From Desulfobacterium sp. (GTDB taxonomy: Bacteria; Desulfobacterota; Desulfobacteria; Desulfobacterales; Desulfobacteraceae), in assembly GCA_030145245.1 (NCBI GenBank), contig JAQYWC010000005.1, positions 1-64,000 on the forward strand: a stretch of 64,000 nt of DNA. Direction: 5' to 3'. The position numbers and the translations under genes are program-made. The notes below the pieces were generated by a model. The model made no database searches and was not told the DNA's origin. It worked only from the letters and a program-made list of their open reading frames with translations. The first letter of the stretch is position 1. Every line of letters starts with the position of its first letter. Below, piece by piece: positions 52,836 to 62,258 of this stretch.

Positions 52836-54200
52836 GTGAACCTACGAAGTAAGATCAACAACCAGATATTCACATTCAAATCCGTGACGGACGTGCTTGC
52901 CAAGGCAAACAACGAGAAATCCGGTGATGCCCTGGTGGGGCTTGCGGCCGAAACCGCAACCGAGCGGGTCGCAGCAAAGCTCTGTCTTTCCAAGCTTCAG
53001 CTCAAGGACATCTATGAAAACCCCGTGATCCCCTATGAAGAGGATGAGGTCACCCGGATCATCTATGATGATGTGAACACCGCCATTTATAAAAAGATCT
53101 GCAACTGGACCGTGTCTGAACTCAGGGAGTACATCCTGAGCAGCAAAAGCACCCAGAACGAACTGCTGAACATCTCCCGGGGCCTTACCAGCGAGATGAT
53201 CGCGGCGGTTGCCAAGCTCATGTCCTCCATGGATCTTGTCTACGCTTCCAAAAAAATCAAGGTGGCCGGCCATTGCAACACCACCATCGGCCTCCCCGGT
53301 ACCCTCTCCTTCCGAAACCAGCCCAACCACCCCACCGACAATGTGGAAGGTGTTCTTGCATCCCTGAAGGAAGGACTCTCCTTTGGATGCGGTGATGCCG
53401 TCCTGGGGCTCAACCCTGTTGAGGACAATGTGGAGAACTTCGAGCGGGTAATGATGGCCATTGTCGGCGTCAAAGAAAAATACGAAATCCCCACCCAGTG
53501 CTGCATCCTGGCCCACGTGACCACCCAGATGCAGGCCGCTAAAAACGGGGTGCCCGTGGATCTGATGTTCCAGAGCATCGCCGGCACCGAGAGTGCCAAC
53601 AAGGCCTTTGGCATCTCAGCCGCCATGCTCCAGGAAGCACGTGAGATCGCCCTCAAGCTCGGCACCTCCACCGGTCCCAACGTCATGTACTTTGAAACCG
53701 GCCAGGGATCTGAGATCAGCCTCGACTGCCACCACGGCGTGGACGAGATGACCCTGGAAGCAAGGACCTACGGTGTGGGCAGGCGTTACAGTCCCTTCAT
53801 GGTCAACAACGTGTCCGGCTTTATCGGACCAGAGACCATCTACACCGGCAAAGAGGTGCTCCGGGCCGACCTTGAAGACCTTTTCATGGGCAAGCTCCAC
53901 GGACTTCCCATGGGCATCGCCCCCTGCTACACCAACCACATGAAGGCGGACCAGGATGACCAGGAGATGGGCACCATGCTCTGCGCCATGGCCGGGGCCA
54001 ACTTCTTCATGGGCGTCAGCGGCGGTGACGACTGCATGCTCAACTACCAGGACACAAGCTTTCATGATGATGCAAGCATCCGGGAGATCCTCAGCCTGAG
54101 GCCGGCTCCTGAATTTGAGAAATGGCTTGAGAAGATGGGAATCATGGAGAACGGCAAGCTCACTGACAGAGCCGGTGATCCTTCAATATTTGACAAATAA
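52836..54200 (+). CDS. eutB: Ethanolamine ammonia-lyase large subunit
   Basis: 454 codons; GTG start with AAGGAG upstream. Aligns by eye over its whole length to E. coli EutB: FKSVTDVLAKANNEKSGD, NTTIGLPGTLSFRNQPN (substrate-contacting Arg/Gln), GCGDAVLGLNPVEDN, PTQCCILAHVTTQMQA, YFETGQGSEIS (Glu that binds the amine), FHDDASIREILSLRPAPEFE. With EutC it turns ethanolamine into acetaldehyde and ammonia using adenosylcobalamin. Cargo of the microcompartment. Confidence 0.97.
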   Translation: MNLRSKINNQIFTFKSVTDVLAKANNEKSGDALVGLAAETATERVAAKLCLSKLQLKDIYENPVIPYEEDEVTRIIYDDVNTAIYKKICNWTVSELREYILSSKSTQNELLNISRGLTSEMIAAVAKLMSSMDLVYASKKIKVAGHCNTTIGLPGTLSFRNQPNHPTDNVEGVLASLKEGLSFGCGDAVLGLNPVEDNVENFERVMMAIVGVKEKYEIPTQCCILAHVTTQMQAAKNGVPVDLMFQSIAGTESANKAFGISAAMLQEAREIALKLGTSTGPNVMYFETGQGSEISLDCHHGVDEMTLEARTYGVGRRYSPFMVNNVSGFIGPETIYTGKEVLRADLEDLFMGKLHGLPMGIAPCYTNHMKADQDDQEMGTMLCAMAGANFFMGVSGGDDCMLNYQDTSFHDDASIREILSLRPAPEFEKWLEKMGIMENGKLTDRAGDPSIFDK

Positions 54201-54307
54201 CCGGCATGGCCGGAGCATGGTATTTGCGCTTCGGGCACAACGAAAAATGGAACTTCACCGATGACATCGTTTTAACCGGAGTTTCATAGAAAGGGGATTA
54301 GAAAAAC

Positions 54308-55201
54308 GTGGACAACCAAATAGAGAAGGACATCGTAGAGAGCGTACTTGCCAAGCTCCTGGAGCAGGGAATACTGAACCCGTCGGCCAAGGCAACACCT
54401 GCCACGGAAGCCGCCACCGGGAGCACCGTCGACACAGACAGCGAGCCTGTCACCCTGGAGCCCATGGACTTCATCGGCATCGAGAATCCCAACAACCTCG
54501 AAGCCCTGAAGGTGATGAGAAAATCCACACCTGCCAGGATCCTCATGGGACGGGCCGGAGCGCGTCAGAGAACTGCGTCCCTGCTCAACTTCCAGGCCGA
54601 CCATGCCGCTGCAGTGGATGCGGTTTTCAAGGATGTATCCGACGAGTTCCTTGCAGAGCACAACCTGTTCAAGGTCAGGACCATTGTCAAGGACAAGGAC
54701 GAGTATCTCATGAAACCCGAGCTTGGCAAGAAGCTCAGCGACGAGACAAAAAGGGAGATCCTGGACAAGGGTGATAAGGGCAAACAGGTCCAGATCATCG
54801 TTGTGGACGGGTTGAGTTCCACCTCCATCGAGGCCAACATTGCCGACGTCATGCCGGCCCTGATCCAGGGACTCGAGACCCAGGGCATCACCGTGGCAAA
54901 ACCCTTTTTCATCCAGTACGGCAGGGTCGGCGTCATGGACGAAGTGGCCCCACTCATGGCCTGTGACGTCATCGTTCAGTTCATCGGCGAGCGGCCCGGC
55001 CTCATCACGGCGGACAGCATGAGCGCTTACATGGCCTACCGTCCCGACCACAACACGGTTGAGGCGGAAAGAACGGTAATTTCAAACATCCACAGGGGCG
55101 GCACGCCCCCGGCAGAAGCGGGCGCCCACCTGGCAACCGTTGTTAAAAAGATGATCGACAACAAGGTCAGCGGCGTAAAGCTTGCCGAACTGATGAGATA
55201 A
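54308..55201 (+). CDS. eutC: Ethanolamine ammonia-lyase small subunit
   Basis: 297 codons; GTG start with AGGGGA upstream. N-terminal amphipathic helix NQIEKDIVESVLAKLLEQG is a typical encapsulation peptide. The body shows RILMGRAGARQRTASLLNFQADHAAAVDAV-type family sequence, VDGLSSTSIEANI, IGERPGLITADSMSAYMAYRP and NIHRGGTPPAEAGAHL. Binds B12 with EutB. Confidence 0.96.
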   Translation: MDNQIEKDIVESVLAKLLEQGILNPSAKATPATEAATGSTVDTDSEPVTLEPMDFIGIENPNNLEALKVMRKSTPARILMGRAGARQRTASLLNFQADHAAAVDAVFKDVSDEFLAEHNLFKVRTIVKDKDEYLMKPELGKKLSDETKREILDKGDKGKQVQIIVVDGLSSTSIEANIADVMPALIQGLETQGITVAKPFFIQYGRVGVMDEVAPLMACDVIVQFIGERPGLITADSMSAYMAYRPDHNTVEAERTVISNIHRGGTPPAEAGAHLATVVKKMIDNKVSGVKLAELMR

Positions 55202-55213
55202 CCGGGAGCCACC

Positions 55214-56677
55214 GTGGGAACTTCTAACCTGGAAATAGTACAGAGCGTCGGCATCGACATCGGCACCTCCACGACCCAGTTTGTGGTGAGCCGGCTCACC
55301 GTGAAAAACGTGGCCCCGGGAAGCCTGGTCCCCAGGTTTGCCATCACGGACAAGGAGGTGCGGTACAAGAGCGACATCCACTTCACCCCCATCGACAGCA
55401 ACAACCGGGTGGATGCGGACAAGATCTTTGCCCTGATCCGGTCTGAGTTCAGCCGGGCCGGGGTAAGCCCGGAAACCATTGACACGGGCGCTGTGATCAT
55501 CACCGGCGAGACCGCCAAGAAGGAGAATGCCAGAAGCATCTCCGGCAAGGTGGCCGGTTTTGCCGGGGATTTTGTGGTGGCAACGGCCGGGGGCAAGCTT
55601 GAGTCCATCATCGCCGGCAAGGGTTCGGGCGCCTCGGATCTTTCCAGGCGCGACTATGCCACCGTTGCCAACATCGACATCGGCGGCGGAACGGCCAATG
55701 TGGGGATCTTCAAGAACGGCAAGGCCCTGGATTCCTGCTGCATCAACGTGGGCGGCAGGCTTCTCCAGGTGGATCAGTCCACGGGCCGGGTCATTAGCGT
55801 CAGCGAGCCCATGAAATCGATCCTGGAAGATATTGATCTCGGGCTCAGGCCGGGAGAACGGGTAAGCCTGGAGATCCTGGGCCGGATCTGCCGGCGCATG
55901 TCCATGGTGATCCTGGAGTGCCTGGGAACGGGTGAGCTGAGTGCCCTTGCGGAACAGCTCCTCATGACAGCGCCCCTGAGGCTGGACTATGACATCGACA
56001 GGGTCATGGTATCGGGCGGGGTGGCAGACCATGTCTATGCCCCCGCTTCTTCCATGGCCATCACCGATGCCACCCGGTACGGTGACATCGGTCCCCTTTT
56101 CGGCATGGAGTTAGCCCGGCTGTTCCAGGCAAGGAAGGTGCCCATGGCAGAGCCCACCGAGACCATCCGGGCCACGGTGATCGGTGCCGGGGCCCAGACC
56201 GTGGATGTCAGCGGCAGCACCATCCTTGCGGACGATGCAGTCCTTCCGTTCAAGAACATCCCGGTTGCAATCCCTTTTTCAGACACACTCCCTGGGGATG
56301 AAACCGCCATTGCAAAAGGGGTGGCCCAGAGCATCGACAACTTTTACGAGAATGATTCCCTGGACAAGATAGCCATCGGGCTCACCGGGAACCAATATCT
56401 TTCGTTCAAGGAGATCCAGGTCCTTGCCAGGGGGCTCTTAAAGGGGCTGGACCCGGTAATCCGGGCGGGTTTTCCCGTGATCATCGTGCTTGAGGCCGAC
56501 ATCGGAAAGGTGCTGGGCCAGAGCATGAAGGCGGTCAACGGCCAGATGAACATCGTCTGTGTGGACCAGCTGCTGGTCACAGAGGGCGACTATGTGGATA
56601 TCGGGAAATCCATTGCAGGGGGAACCGTGGTTCCCGTGGTGATCAAGTCTTTGGTGTTTGAGACAAAACAAATTTAA
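55214..56677 (+). CDS. eutA: Ethanolamine ammonia-lyase reactivase EutA
   Basis: 487 codons; GTG start with GGGAG upstream. ASKHA-type ATPase: SVGIDIGTSTTQFVVSRL, VIITGETAKKENAR, ANIDIGGGTANVGIFKNG, VMVSGGVADHVY. EutA swaps damaged cobalamin out of EutBC with ATP. In Enterobacteria eutA precedes eutB; here it follows eutC. Confidence 0.94.
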   Translation: MGTSNLEIVQSVGIDIGTSTTQFVVSRLTVKNVAPGSLVPRFAITDKEVRYKSDIHFTPIDSNNRVDADKIFALIRSEFSRAGVSPETIDTGAVIITGETAKKENARSISGKVAGFAGDFVVATAGGKLESIIAGKGSGASDLSRRDYATVANIDIGGGTANVGIFKNGKALDSCCINVGGRLLQVDQSTGRVISVSEPMKSILEDIDLGLRPGERVSLEILGRICRRMSMVILECLGTGELSALAEQLLMTAPLRLDYDIDRVMVSGGVADHVYAPASSMAITDATRYGDIGPLFGMELARLFQARKVPMAEPTETIRATVIGAGAQTVDVSGSTILADDAVLPFKNIPVAIPFSDTLPGDETAIAKGVAQSIDNFYENDSLDKIAIGLTGNQYLSFKEIQVLARGLLKGLDPVIRAGFPVIIVLEADIGKVLGQSMKAVNGQMNIVCVDQLLVTEGDYVDIGKSIAGGTVVPVVIKSLVFETKQI

Positions 56678-56750
56678 CGATTCGGTTTTTTGCACCGACA
56701 CCGGATGCCGGTTGCCTGTTGCAAAGAACCCTTAAATGGAGGCCAATATA

Positions 56751-57404
56751 ATGAAAGGCGACGCACTACGCGCACAAGTACTCAGTGTTAAACTCATACC
56801 CAATGTCAATCAGGCCATGGCTAAAGAGCTCAATCTTGAGGCCGGCCACAGAAGCATTGGTATCTTCACCTGTGACATTGACGATGTAGCCTATACAGCC
56901 CTGGATGACGCCACCAAAAAGGCCGTGGTTTCCGTGGCCTATGCAAAGTCATTCTACGGCGGAGCAGTCAACGCCAACACCAAACTTGCGGGTGAGTTCA
57001 TCGGGATTCTCTCCGGTCCCACCCCTGCCGAGGTCAAGAGCGGCCTGAATGCGGTCGTGGACTTCATGGAGGGCGATGCCGCCTTCTACTCGGTCAACGA
57101 AGACGATTCCATCTGCTACTATGCCCACTGCATCTCCAGAACCGGCACCTTTCTTTCAAAAGAGGCGGGCGTTGAGGAGGGCCAGGCCCTGGCCTATCTG
57201 ATTGCCCCTCCCATTGAAGCGATCTATGCCCTGGATGTTGCCATGAAAGCAGCCGACGTGGAGATGGCAGCCTTTTACGGCCCTCCCTCCGAGACCAACT
57301 TCGGCGGCGGTCTTCTCACCGGCAGCCAGTCTGCCTGCAAAGCGGCCTGTGATACCTTTGCAGACGGCGTCAAGTTCGTGGCTGAAAACCCCATGAGGTA
57401 CTAG
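56751..57404 (+). CDS. eutL: Microcompartment shell protein EutL (BMC-T)
   Basis: 217 aa from the ATG at 56751 (GGAGG 8 nt upstream). Two permuted BMC domains: LEAGHRSIGIFTCDIDDVAY, LSGPTPAEVKSGLNAVVDFM, YAHCISRTGTFLS, AYLIAPPIEAIYALDVAMKAADVEM, PPSETNFGGGLLTGSQSACKAA. Trimers of EutL form gated pores for larger substrates or cofactors. Confidence 0.95.
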   Translation: MKGDALRAQVLSVKLIPNVNQAMAKELNLEAGHRSIGIFTCDIDDVAYTALDDATKKAVVSVAYAKSFYGGAVNANTKLAGEFIGILSGPTPAEVKSGLNAVVDFMEGDAAFYSVNEDDSICYYAHCISRTGTFLSKEAGVEEGQALAYLIAPPIEAIYALDVAMKAADVEMAAFYGPPSETNFGGGLLTGSQSACKAACDTFADGVKFVAENPMRY

Positions 57405-57405
57405 G

Positions 57406-57993
57406 ATGAGAGACACAGCCCTTGGAGTCATAGAAACCTTTGGATTTGTTCCGGCAGTGGAAGCTGCGGACACGGCCGTCAAGACTGCGGACGTGGAGAT
57501 CCAGGGGTGCGAGTACGTAGGGGCGGGACTGGTATCTGTACTCATGAACGGGGACGTAAGCTCGGTAAAGGCCGCTGTAGACGCCGGTAAAATGGCTGCC
57601 CAGCGGCTTGGGGAAGTGATCTCAACAACGGTGATCGCCCGGACAGCCGAAGGGCTTGAAACGATTCTCCTTGATGAAAAGGAATCGCCAAAGCAGCCTG
57701 AGCCTGAGCCACCGAAACCTGAGCCCCAACCTGAGCAGGCGGAGCAACCGGAGCAAAAACCTGTGGCAGGTCCGGAAAAAACGGATGCACCCGGCACAGG
57801 GGAGCAACCGGGTTCTGCCGCGCCGGCCCCGGCGTCCAGACAGCCTTCACTTGAAACAATGAGTGTAAAACGGTTGAGAAAGTTTGCACGGACCCTGGAC
57901 CCATTCTCCATTGCCAGGAAAAAGATAAAATTTGCCCGTAAGGACGAACTGGTCAAGGCCATTTCCGACCACTACAGGCAAAAAAAGGATTAA
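57406..57993 (+). CDS. EutK-like shell protein: BMC domain, Pro/Glu linker, SAP/Rho-N-like tail
   Basis: 195 codons. BMC-H domain at 1-95 (LGVIETFGFVPAVEAADTAV, VSVLMNGDVSSVKAAVDAG). A low-complexity linker follows (ESPKQPEPEPPKPEPQ), then a basic ~45-residue helical domain (SVKRLRKFARTLDPF, FARKDELVKAISDHYR). EutK of Enterobacteria also has a C-terminal HTH-like domain with possible nucleic-acid binding. The tail here resembles a Rho-N/SAP motif instead, so the comparison is functional at most. Confidence 0.85.
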   Translation: MRDTALGVIETFGFVPAVEAADTAVKTADVEIQGCEYVGAGLVSVLMNGDVSSVKAAVDAGKMAAQRLGEVISTTVIARTAEGLETILLDEKESPKQPEPEPPKPEPQPEQAEQPEQKPVAGPEKTDAPGTGEQPGSAAPAPASRQPSLETMSVKRLRKFARTLDPFSIARKKIKFARKDELVKAISDHYRQKKD

Positions 57994-57996
57994 ACC

Positions 57997-59427
57997 ATGG
58001 TAGATACGGACCTATTATCCATCCAGGAAGCACGCTCCCTGGTCAGGTGCGCACGCACGGCCCTGGCCGAGTTTGCCAAGGCAGACCAGGAGCAGGTAGA
58101 CGACATCGTAGAAACCATTGCCAGCCGGGCGGCCTCCCAGGCCGAAGCCCTGGCAAAGCTGGCCGTGGAAGAGACAGGATTCGGAAAATGGGAGGACAAG
58201 AAGCAGAAGAACCTCCTTGCCAGTGAAATCGTGTGGAACCACATCAAACCCCTTAAGACCATCGGCCTGCTCAAGGAGGACAAAGAGAAACAGATCCTTG
58301 AGATCGCCACCCCTGCCGGGGTCATTGCCGGTTTGATTCCCTCCACCAACCCCACATCCACTGCAATATACAAGGTGATGATCGCCCTCAAGGCCGGGAA
58401 CGCCATCGTGTTCAGCCCCCACCCCAGCGCCCTTAAGTGCATCACCGCCACCATCACCATGATTCAGGAGGTGCTCAGGGAGAAAGGAATACCTGAAAAC
58501 CTTGTGAGCGTGATGAGCTACCCCACCATCGAGGGAACCGCTGAGCTCATGAAGGTCTCGGACCTCATCCTTGCCACAGGCGGCCCGGCCATGGTCAAGG
58601 CGGCATACAGCTCCGGCACCCCGGCCCTGGGGGTCGGTGCCGGCAACGTGCCTGTGTTTGTGGAGAGAACAGCCGACATAGAAGATGCCGTCACCAAGAT
58701 CATTGCCAGCAAAACCTTTGACAACGGCACCGTGTGCGCATCCGAGCAGGCCCTGATCACGGAAAAGGTCAGTGCGGCCAAGGTGAAAGCCTGCCTCATT
58801 GCCCAGGGCGGTTATTTCCTGGAAGGGGAAGAGCTCCAAAAGATCAAGGGTGTCATGGAACGGGGCGACGGCAGCATGAATCCTGCCATCGTGGGAAGGG
58901 ACGCCCAGACCATTGCCAGGATGGCCAAGATCGATATTCCGGCCAACACCCGGATCATGCTGAGCGAAGAAACAGAGGTCGGTCCCAAGGTTCCCTTTTC
59001 CAAGGAGAAACTCACCGCCCTCATGGCCTTCTATGTGGTGGAAGACTGGCAGGAGGCGTGCGAACTGTCCTTCAAGCTGCTCAAGAACGGGGGACTCGGC
59101 CACTCCCTTGCCATCCACTCCGGCAACAACCGGGTGATCCGGGAGTTTGCCATGAAAAAACCGGTCTCACGGCTTCTGGTGAACACGCCCGCAACCCACG
59201 GAGCGGTGGGCCTGAGCACCAACCTGTCCCCCTCCCTCACCCTTGGGTGCGGAGCCGTGGGCGGCAGCGCCACCTCGGACAACGTCGACACCCTTCACCT
59301 GTTCAACATCCGAAGGGTTGCCTATGGAGTGAACTCCATCGGCATCGATGCCCCCCCGGTACAGGAGGATGAAATCGATGTGAGGCTACTCACCGAAATG
59401 ATCATGGAGAGGTTAAAGGCCATCTGA
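57997..59427 (+). CDS. eutE: Acylating acetaldehyde dehydrogenase (EutE role, AdhE-N-domain-like)
   Basis: 476 codons. Converts acetaldehyde and CoA to acetyl-CoA with NAD+. Motifs: [69 protein letters not shown] (catalytic Cys), [29 protein letters not shown]. Sequence resembles the aldehyde half of AdhE more than enterobacterial EutE and lacks the long N-terminal encapsulation extension. It ends with an amphipathic helix ([18 protein letters not shown]) after a Pro/Asp linker, a likely C-terminal encapsulation peptide. No alcohol dehydrogenase (EutG) is in the window. Confidence 0.9.
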   Translation: MVDTDLLSIQEARSLVRCARTALAEFAKADQEQVDDIVETIASRAASQAEALAKLAVEETGFGKWEDKKQKNLLASEIVWNHIKPLKTIGLLKEDKEKQILEIATPAGVIAGLIPSTNPTSTAIYKVMIALKAGNAIVFSPHPSALKCITATITMIQEVLREKGIPENLVSVMSYPTIEGTAELMKVSDLILATGGPAMVKAAYSSGTPALGVGAGNVPVFVERTADIEDAVTKIIASKTFDNGTVCASEQALITEKVSAAKVKACLIAQGGYFLEGEELQKIKGVMERGDGSMNPAIVGRDAQTIARMAKIDIPANTRIMLSEETEVGPKVPFSKEKLTALMAFYVVEDWQEACELSFKLLKNGGLGHSLAIHSGNNRVIREFAMKKPVSRLLVNTPATHGAVGLSTNLSPSLTLGCGAVGGSATSDNVDTLHLFNIRRVAYGVNSIGIDAPPVQEDEIDVRLLTEMIMERLKAI

Positions 59428-59431
59428 AATT

Positions 59432-59516
59432 GGGGGTCAGGCTTAGCTTATTAGCTTATTCGCTTATTTTAGTTTGGGTCAGGTCTGGCTTATTCGCTTA
59501 TTTCAAACCTGGCCCC
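59432..59516. repeat. GGGGTCAGGCTT inverted repeat element, degenerate copy
   Basis: Left end GGGGTCAGGCTTAGCTTATT (59433-59452) as at 44280. An inner second copy GGGTCAGGTCTGGCTTATT starts at 59476 and the right end AACCTGGCCCC closes at 59516. The rest of 59517-59659 is AT-rich leader with GGAGAG before eutM. Confidence 0.7.
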
Positions 59517-59659
59517 ATCAAAAATCCTTGTATTCACAGCAAAGTACGTGTAAAACATCATGTTCTTTACAATGAAGACAAATATGATGTTGAACAGCCG
59601 AAATTTAATAATGCAAATTCAACGCTGAACAGCAGAGAATCAATAACAGGAGAGACACT

Positions 59660-59938
59660 ATGTCATCAAGCGCATTGGGAATGATCGAGACAAAGGGACT
59701 GGTTGGAGCCATTGAAGCAGCGGACGCCATGGTAAAGGCGGCGAATGTCAAGCTCATCGGAAAGCAGCAGATAGGCGCAGGCCTTGTCACCGTCATGGTC
59801 AGGGGAGATGTGGGCGCTGTCAAGGCTGCCACTGATGCCGGAGCTGCCGCAGCCGAAAGAGTCGGGGAACTCGTCAGCATCCATGTCATTCCAAGACCCC
59901 ATTCAGACGTGGAATCCATCCTGACAGCAAAGGGATAA
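59660..59938 (+). CDS. eutM: Microcompartment shell protein EutM (BMC-H)
   Basis: 92 codons with AGGAGA upstream. Canonical [72 protein letters not shown]. Probably the main facet protein of the compartment. Confidence 0.96.
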   Translation: MSSSALGMIETKGLVGAIEAADAMVKAANVKLIGKQQIGAGLVTVMVRGDVGAVKAATDAGAAAAERVGELVSIHVIPRPHSDVESILTAKG

Positions 59939-59944
59939 CCGGCC

Positions 59945-60745
59945 ATGAAAGTCATCACTGAATTGTTTCTGAGGGAGAGTTTCAAGACATCTGTTCCTGA
60001 ATCTTTCTACCTTGAAGAGGGTCAGATAATGACCCCTTCGGCGGCCCAGTTCCTGGGGGAGAAACAGGTGGCTTTGGTTCGGGCCGGTGAAAAAGCGCCC
60101 TCTCCTGCCCCAACGGAGCAGGAAGGGGCGGCTGGGGCGGCTGAAGCAACTGAAGCAAAAACCTCCCAGGACTCCCCGCCGGGCTATGAAACCCGGACCC
60201 GGTACAGATCGGCCAGCGACGGCGGCGTGTTTGAGAAGAAACCCGAGCACATGACCCAGCTCCACGGTAAGCTCCTCGTACCCAAGGACCACCCCAGGAT
60301 CTACCTCCGGGGCAAGCTCGACTCGCTCCAGAGTTTAACCCTCCTGCTCCAGCACGGGGCAGACCAGGCAGGGCTCACCGGCCTGGTTGAGGACCTGGGA
60401 GAGATTCTGACCTGGGAGCGGGAAATCCTGAAAGCCGAGGTGCTGGACCAGCCCCTTGAACAGGCAACCATCCTGGGCCTCACCGATCCCGAGCTCAGGG
60501 AACGCTCCCACAACCCCAAGAAGTTTTTCAAGACCGGGCATATCCTGCCGGCCCTTGGCATGGATCTGATGATCCTGAGGCTCAACAAGCTCAGGAGCGA
60601 GGTCCGGGAAGTTGAGCTTGCGGCGGTTAAAGCCTTTAAAGGAGAATTTCAGGTTGAAAAAACCGATATACTCCAGGGCCTGAACAGAATGAGCAGCGCA
60701 GTCTACATTATGATGCTTAAGTTTAAGGCAGGGTTATACAATTAA
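59945..60745 (+). CDS. eutT: EutT-like cobalamin adenosyltransferase
   Basis: 266 codons. Matches EutT in the N-terminal ITELFLRESFKTSVPESF and MTPSAAQFLGEKQV, in the body LYLRGKLDSLQSLTLLLQ-type segment (RIYLRGKLDSLQSL) and in DILQGLNRMSSAVYIMM. It makes adenosylcobalamin for EutBC. The CCxxC motif of enterobacterial EutT, which binds the metal, is missing: the corresponding stretch is an Ala/Glu/Thr-rich linker and TRYRSASDGGVF. This implies a metal-independent variant. Confidence 0.85.
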   Translation: MKVITELFLRESFKTSVPESFYLEEGQIMTPSAAQFLGEKQVALVRAGEKAPSPAPTEQEGAAGAAEATEAKTSQDSPPGYETRTRYRSASDGGVFEKKPEHMTQLHGKLLVPKDHPRIYLRGKLDSLQSLTLLLQHGADQAGLTGLVEDLGEILTWEREILKAEVLDQPLEQATILGLTDPELRERSHNPKKFFKTGHILPALGMDLMILRLNKLRSEVREVELAAVKAFKGEFQVEKTDILQGLNRMSSAVYIMMLKFKAGLYN

Positions 60746-60757
60746 CGGAGTGCTTTC

Positions 60758-61429
60758 ATGGACAAAACCATAATAGAGAAAATTGTTGCCCGGGTACTGG
60801 CGGAGCTTGCAGCCAAGCCCACCGCCATTCCTGTGGAGCTCTCTGCCAGGCATGTCCATCTGGCCCAGGCCGATATAGACGCCCTCTTCGGCGGTCATCT
60901 GACCCCGGCCAAGGATCTTTCCCAGCCGGGCCAGTTTTTAAGCAAGGAGCGGGTCAGGCTCATCGGTCCCAAGGGGGTAATCGACAATGTCGCTGTTCTG
61001 GGACCGGCAAGACCCGAATCCCAGGTGGAGATATCCCTCACCGATGCCAGGATTCTCGGCATGGACACCCCGGTCCGCCAGTCCGGGGAGATCAAAGACA
61101 CCCCGGGGATTGTCCTTTCATCCCACAAGGGGATCGTGGGCCTGGAACAGGGAGTCATTGTGGCCGGCCGCCACATCCACATGCCCACAAAAGATGCAGC
61201 AGGATTCAACGTCAAAGACGGGGACCTGATCAAGGTACGCATGAACAGTTCAAGGCCCGTTATCATGGAGGATGTCCTGGTCCGGGTCAGCGACAGTTTC
61301 AACCTTGCCATGCACATCGATTTTGACGAGGGCAATGCCTGCGGATGGAAGCAGGGAGTGCCCGGCACCATCATAGCAAAGGTGCCCGGTACCATCGTAA
61401 CAAACCAGGAGAAAGCAGTTGAACTTTGA
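60758..61429 (+). CDS. pduL: PduL-type phosphotransacetylase
   Basis: 223 codons. PTAC fold with the duplicated zinc-site motifs VELSARHVHLAQADIDALFG and VAGRHIHMPTKDAAGF, plus PGQFLSKERVRLIGPKG and MHIDFDEGNACGW. Turns acetyl-CoA and phosphate into acetyl phosphate, recycling CoA in the compartment. The N-terminal helix DKTIIEKIVARVLAELA is an encapsulation peptide. Replaces EutD, which is not in the window. Confidence 0.94.
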   Translation: MDKTIIEKIVARVLAELAAKPTAIPVELSARHVHLAQADIDALFGGHLTPAKDLSQPGQFLSKERVRLIGPKGVIDNVAVLGPARPESQVEISLTDARILGMDTPVRQSGEIKDTPGIVLSSHKGIVGLEQGVIVAGRHIHMPTKDAAGFNVKDGDLIKVRMNSSRPVIMEDVLVRVSDSFNLAMHIDFDEGNACGWKQGVPGTIIAKVPGTIVTNQEKAVEL

Positions 61430-62258
61430 AGAGATAGACCAGCAGATAGCAGACCTTGAGGCCTGCATAGACACAACGGTCAAGGTAAGCGCTGATGAGC
61501 CGCTCCTTGTTGGAGTGGACCTTGGAACCGCCTACATTGTCGTTGTGGTGTTAAACAGTGAGAAACAACCTGTGGCCTGTGCCATGGAGTTTGCCCAGGT
61601 GATCAAAGACGGCCTGGTGGTGGACTACATCGGTGCCAGCCGGATCGTCAGGAAACTTGTGGGACAACTGGAAGAGCGGCTGGGCAGAACCCTTGAGGAG
61701 GCTGCCATTGCGGTCCCCCCCGGAACCGGGGAGCGGGATTCCAAGACCCACTCCTATGTGGTGGAGGGGGCAGGCCTCACCGTCACCTCAATCCTTGACG
61801 AGCCCACGGCCGCCAATGCCGTACTCGGCATCGAGGACGGGGTGGTTGTGGACATCGGCGGCGGCACCACCGGGCTCTCGATAATTGAAAAGGGCAAAGT
61901 GGTATACGTGGCAGATGAAGCCACCGGCGGTACCCACCTGACCCTGGTCATGTCCGGAAACCACCGGGTGAGCTTTGAAGAGGCCGAAAATTTAAAAAAA
62001 GATCCGGCCCTCCAGGGGGAGACCCTGCTGGTGGTAACCCCGGTGATCCAGAAGATGGCCTCCATCGTCCGGAATCACATCCAGGGCAGGAAGGTCAATG
62101 GGGTCTATCTTGTAGGCGGCACCTGCTGCCTCAAGAACTTTGAGAAGGTGTTTGAGAAGGCCCTTGGTTTTAAAGTGTTTAAGCCGGCCAACCCATTTCT
62201 CGTAACCCCCCTTGGCATCGCCCTCAACTGCGGCAACCAGGAGACACCATGGAGCTAG
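61419..62258 (+). CDS. eutJ: EutJ, Hsp70/MreB-fold chaperone-like protein
   Basis: 279 codons; TTG start overlapping the pduL end, with AGGAGA 8 nt upstream. ASKHA fold: LVGVDLGTAYIVVVVLNSE, VPPGTGERDSKTHSYVVEGAG, DEPTAANAVLGIEDGVVVDI, GGGTTGLSIIEKGK, VYLVGGTCCL. EutJ is thought to help fold or assemble compartment cargo. Confidence 0.93.
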   Translation: MNFEEIDQQIADLEACIDTTVKVSADEPLLVGVDLGTAYIVVVVLNSEKQPVACAMEFAQVIKDGLVVDYIGASRIVRKLVGQLEERLGRTLEEAAIAVPPGTGERDSKTHSYVVEGAGLTVTSILDEPTAANAVLGIEDGVVVDIGGGTTGLSIIEKGKVVYVADEATGGTHLTLVMSGNHRVSFEEAENLKKDPALQGETLLVVTPVIQKMASIVRNHIQGRKVNGVYLVGGTCCLKNFEKVFEKALGFKVFKPANPFLVTPLGIALNCGNQETPWS

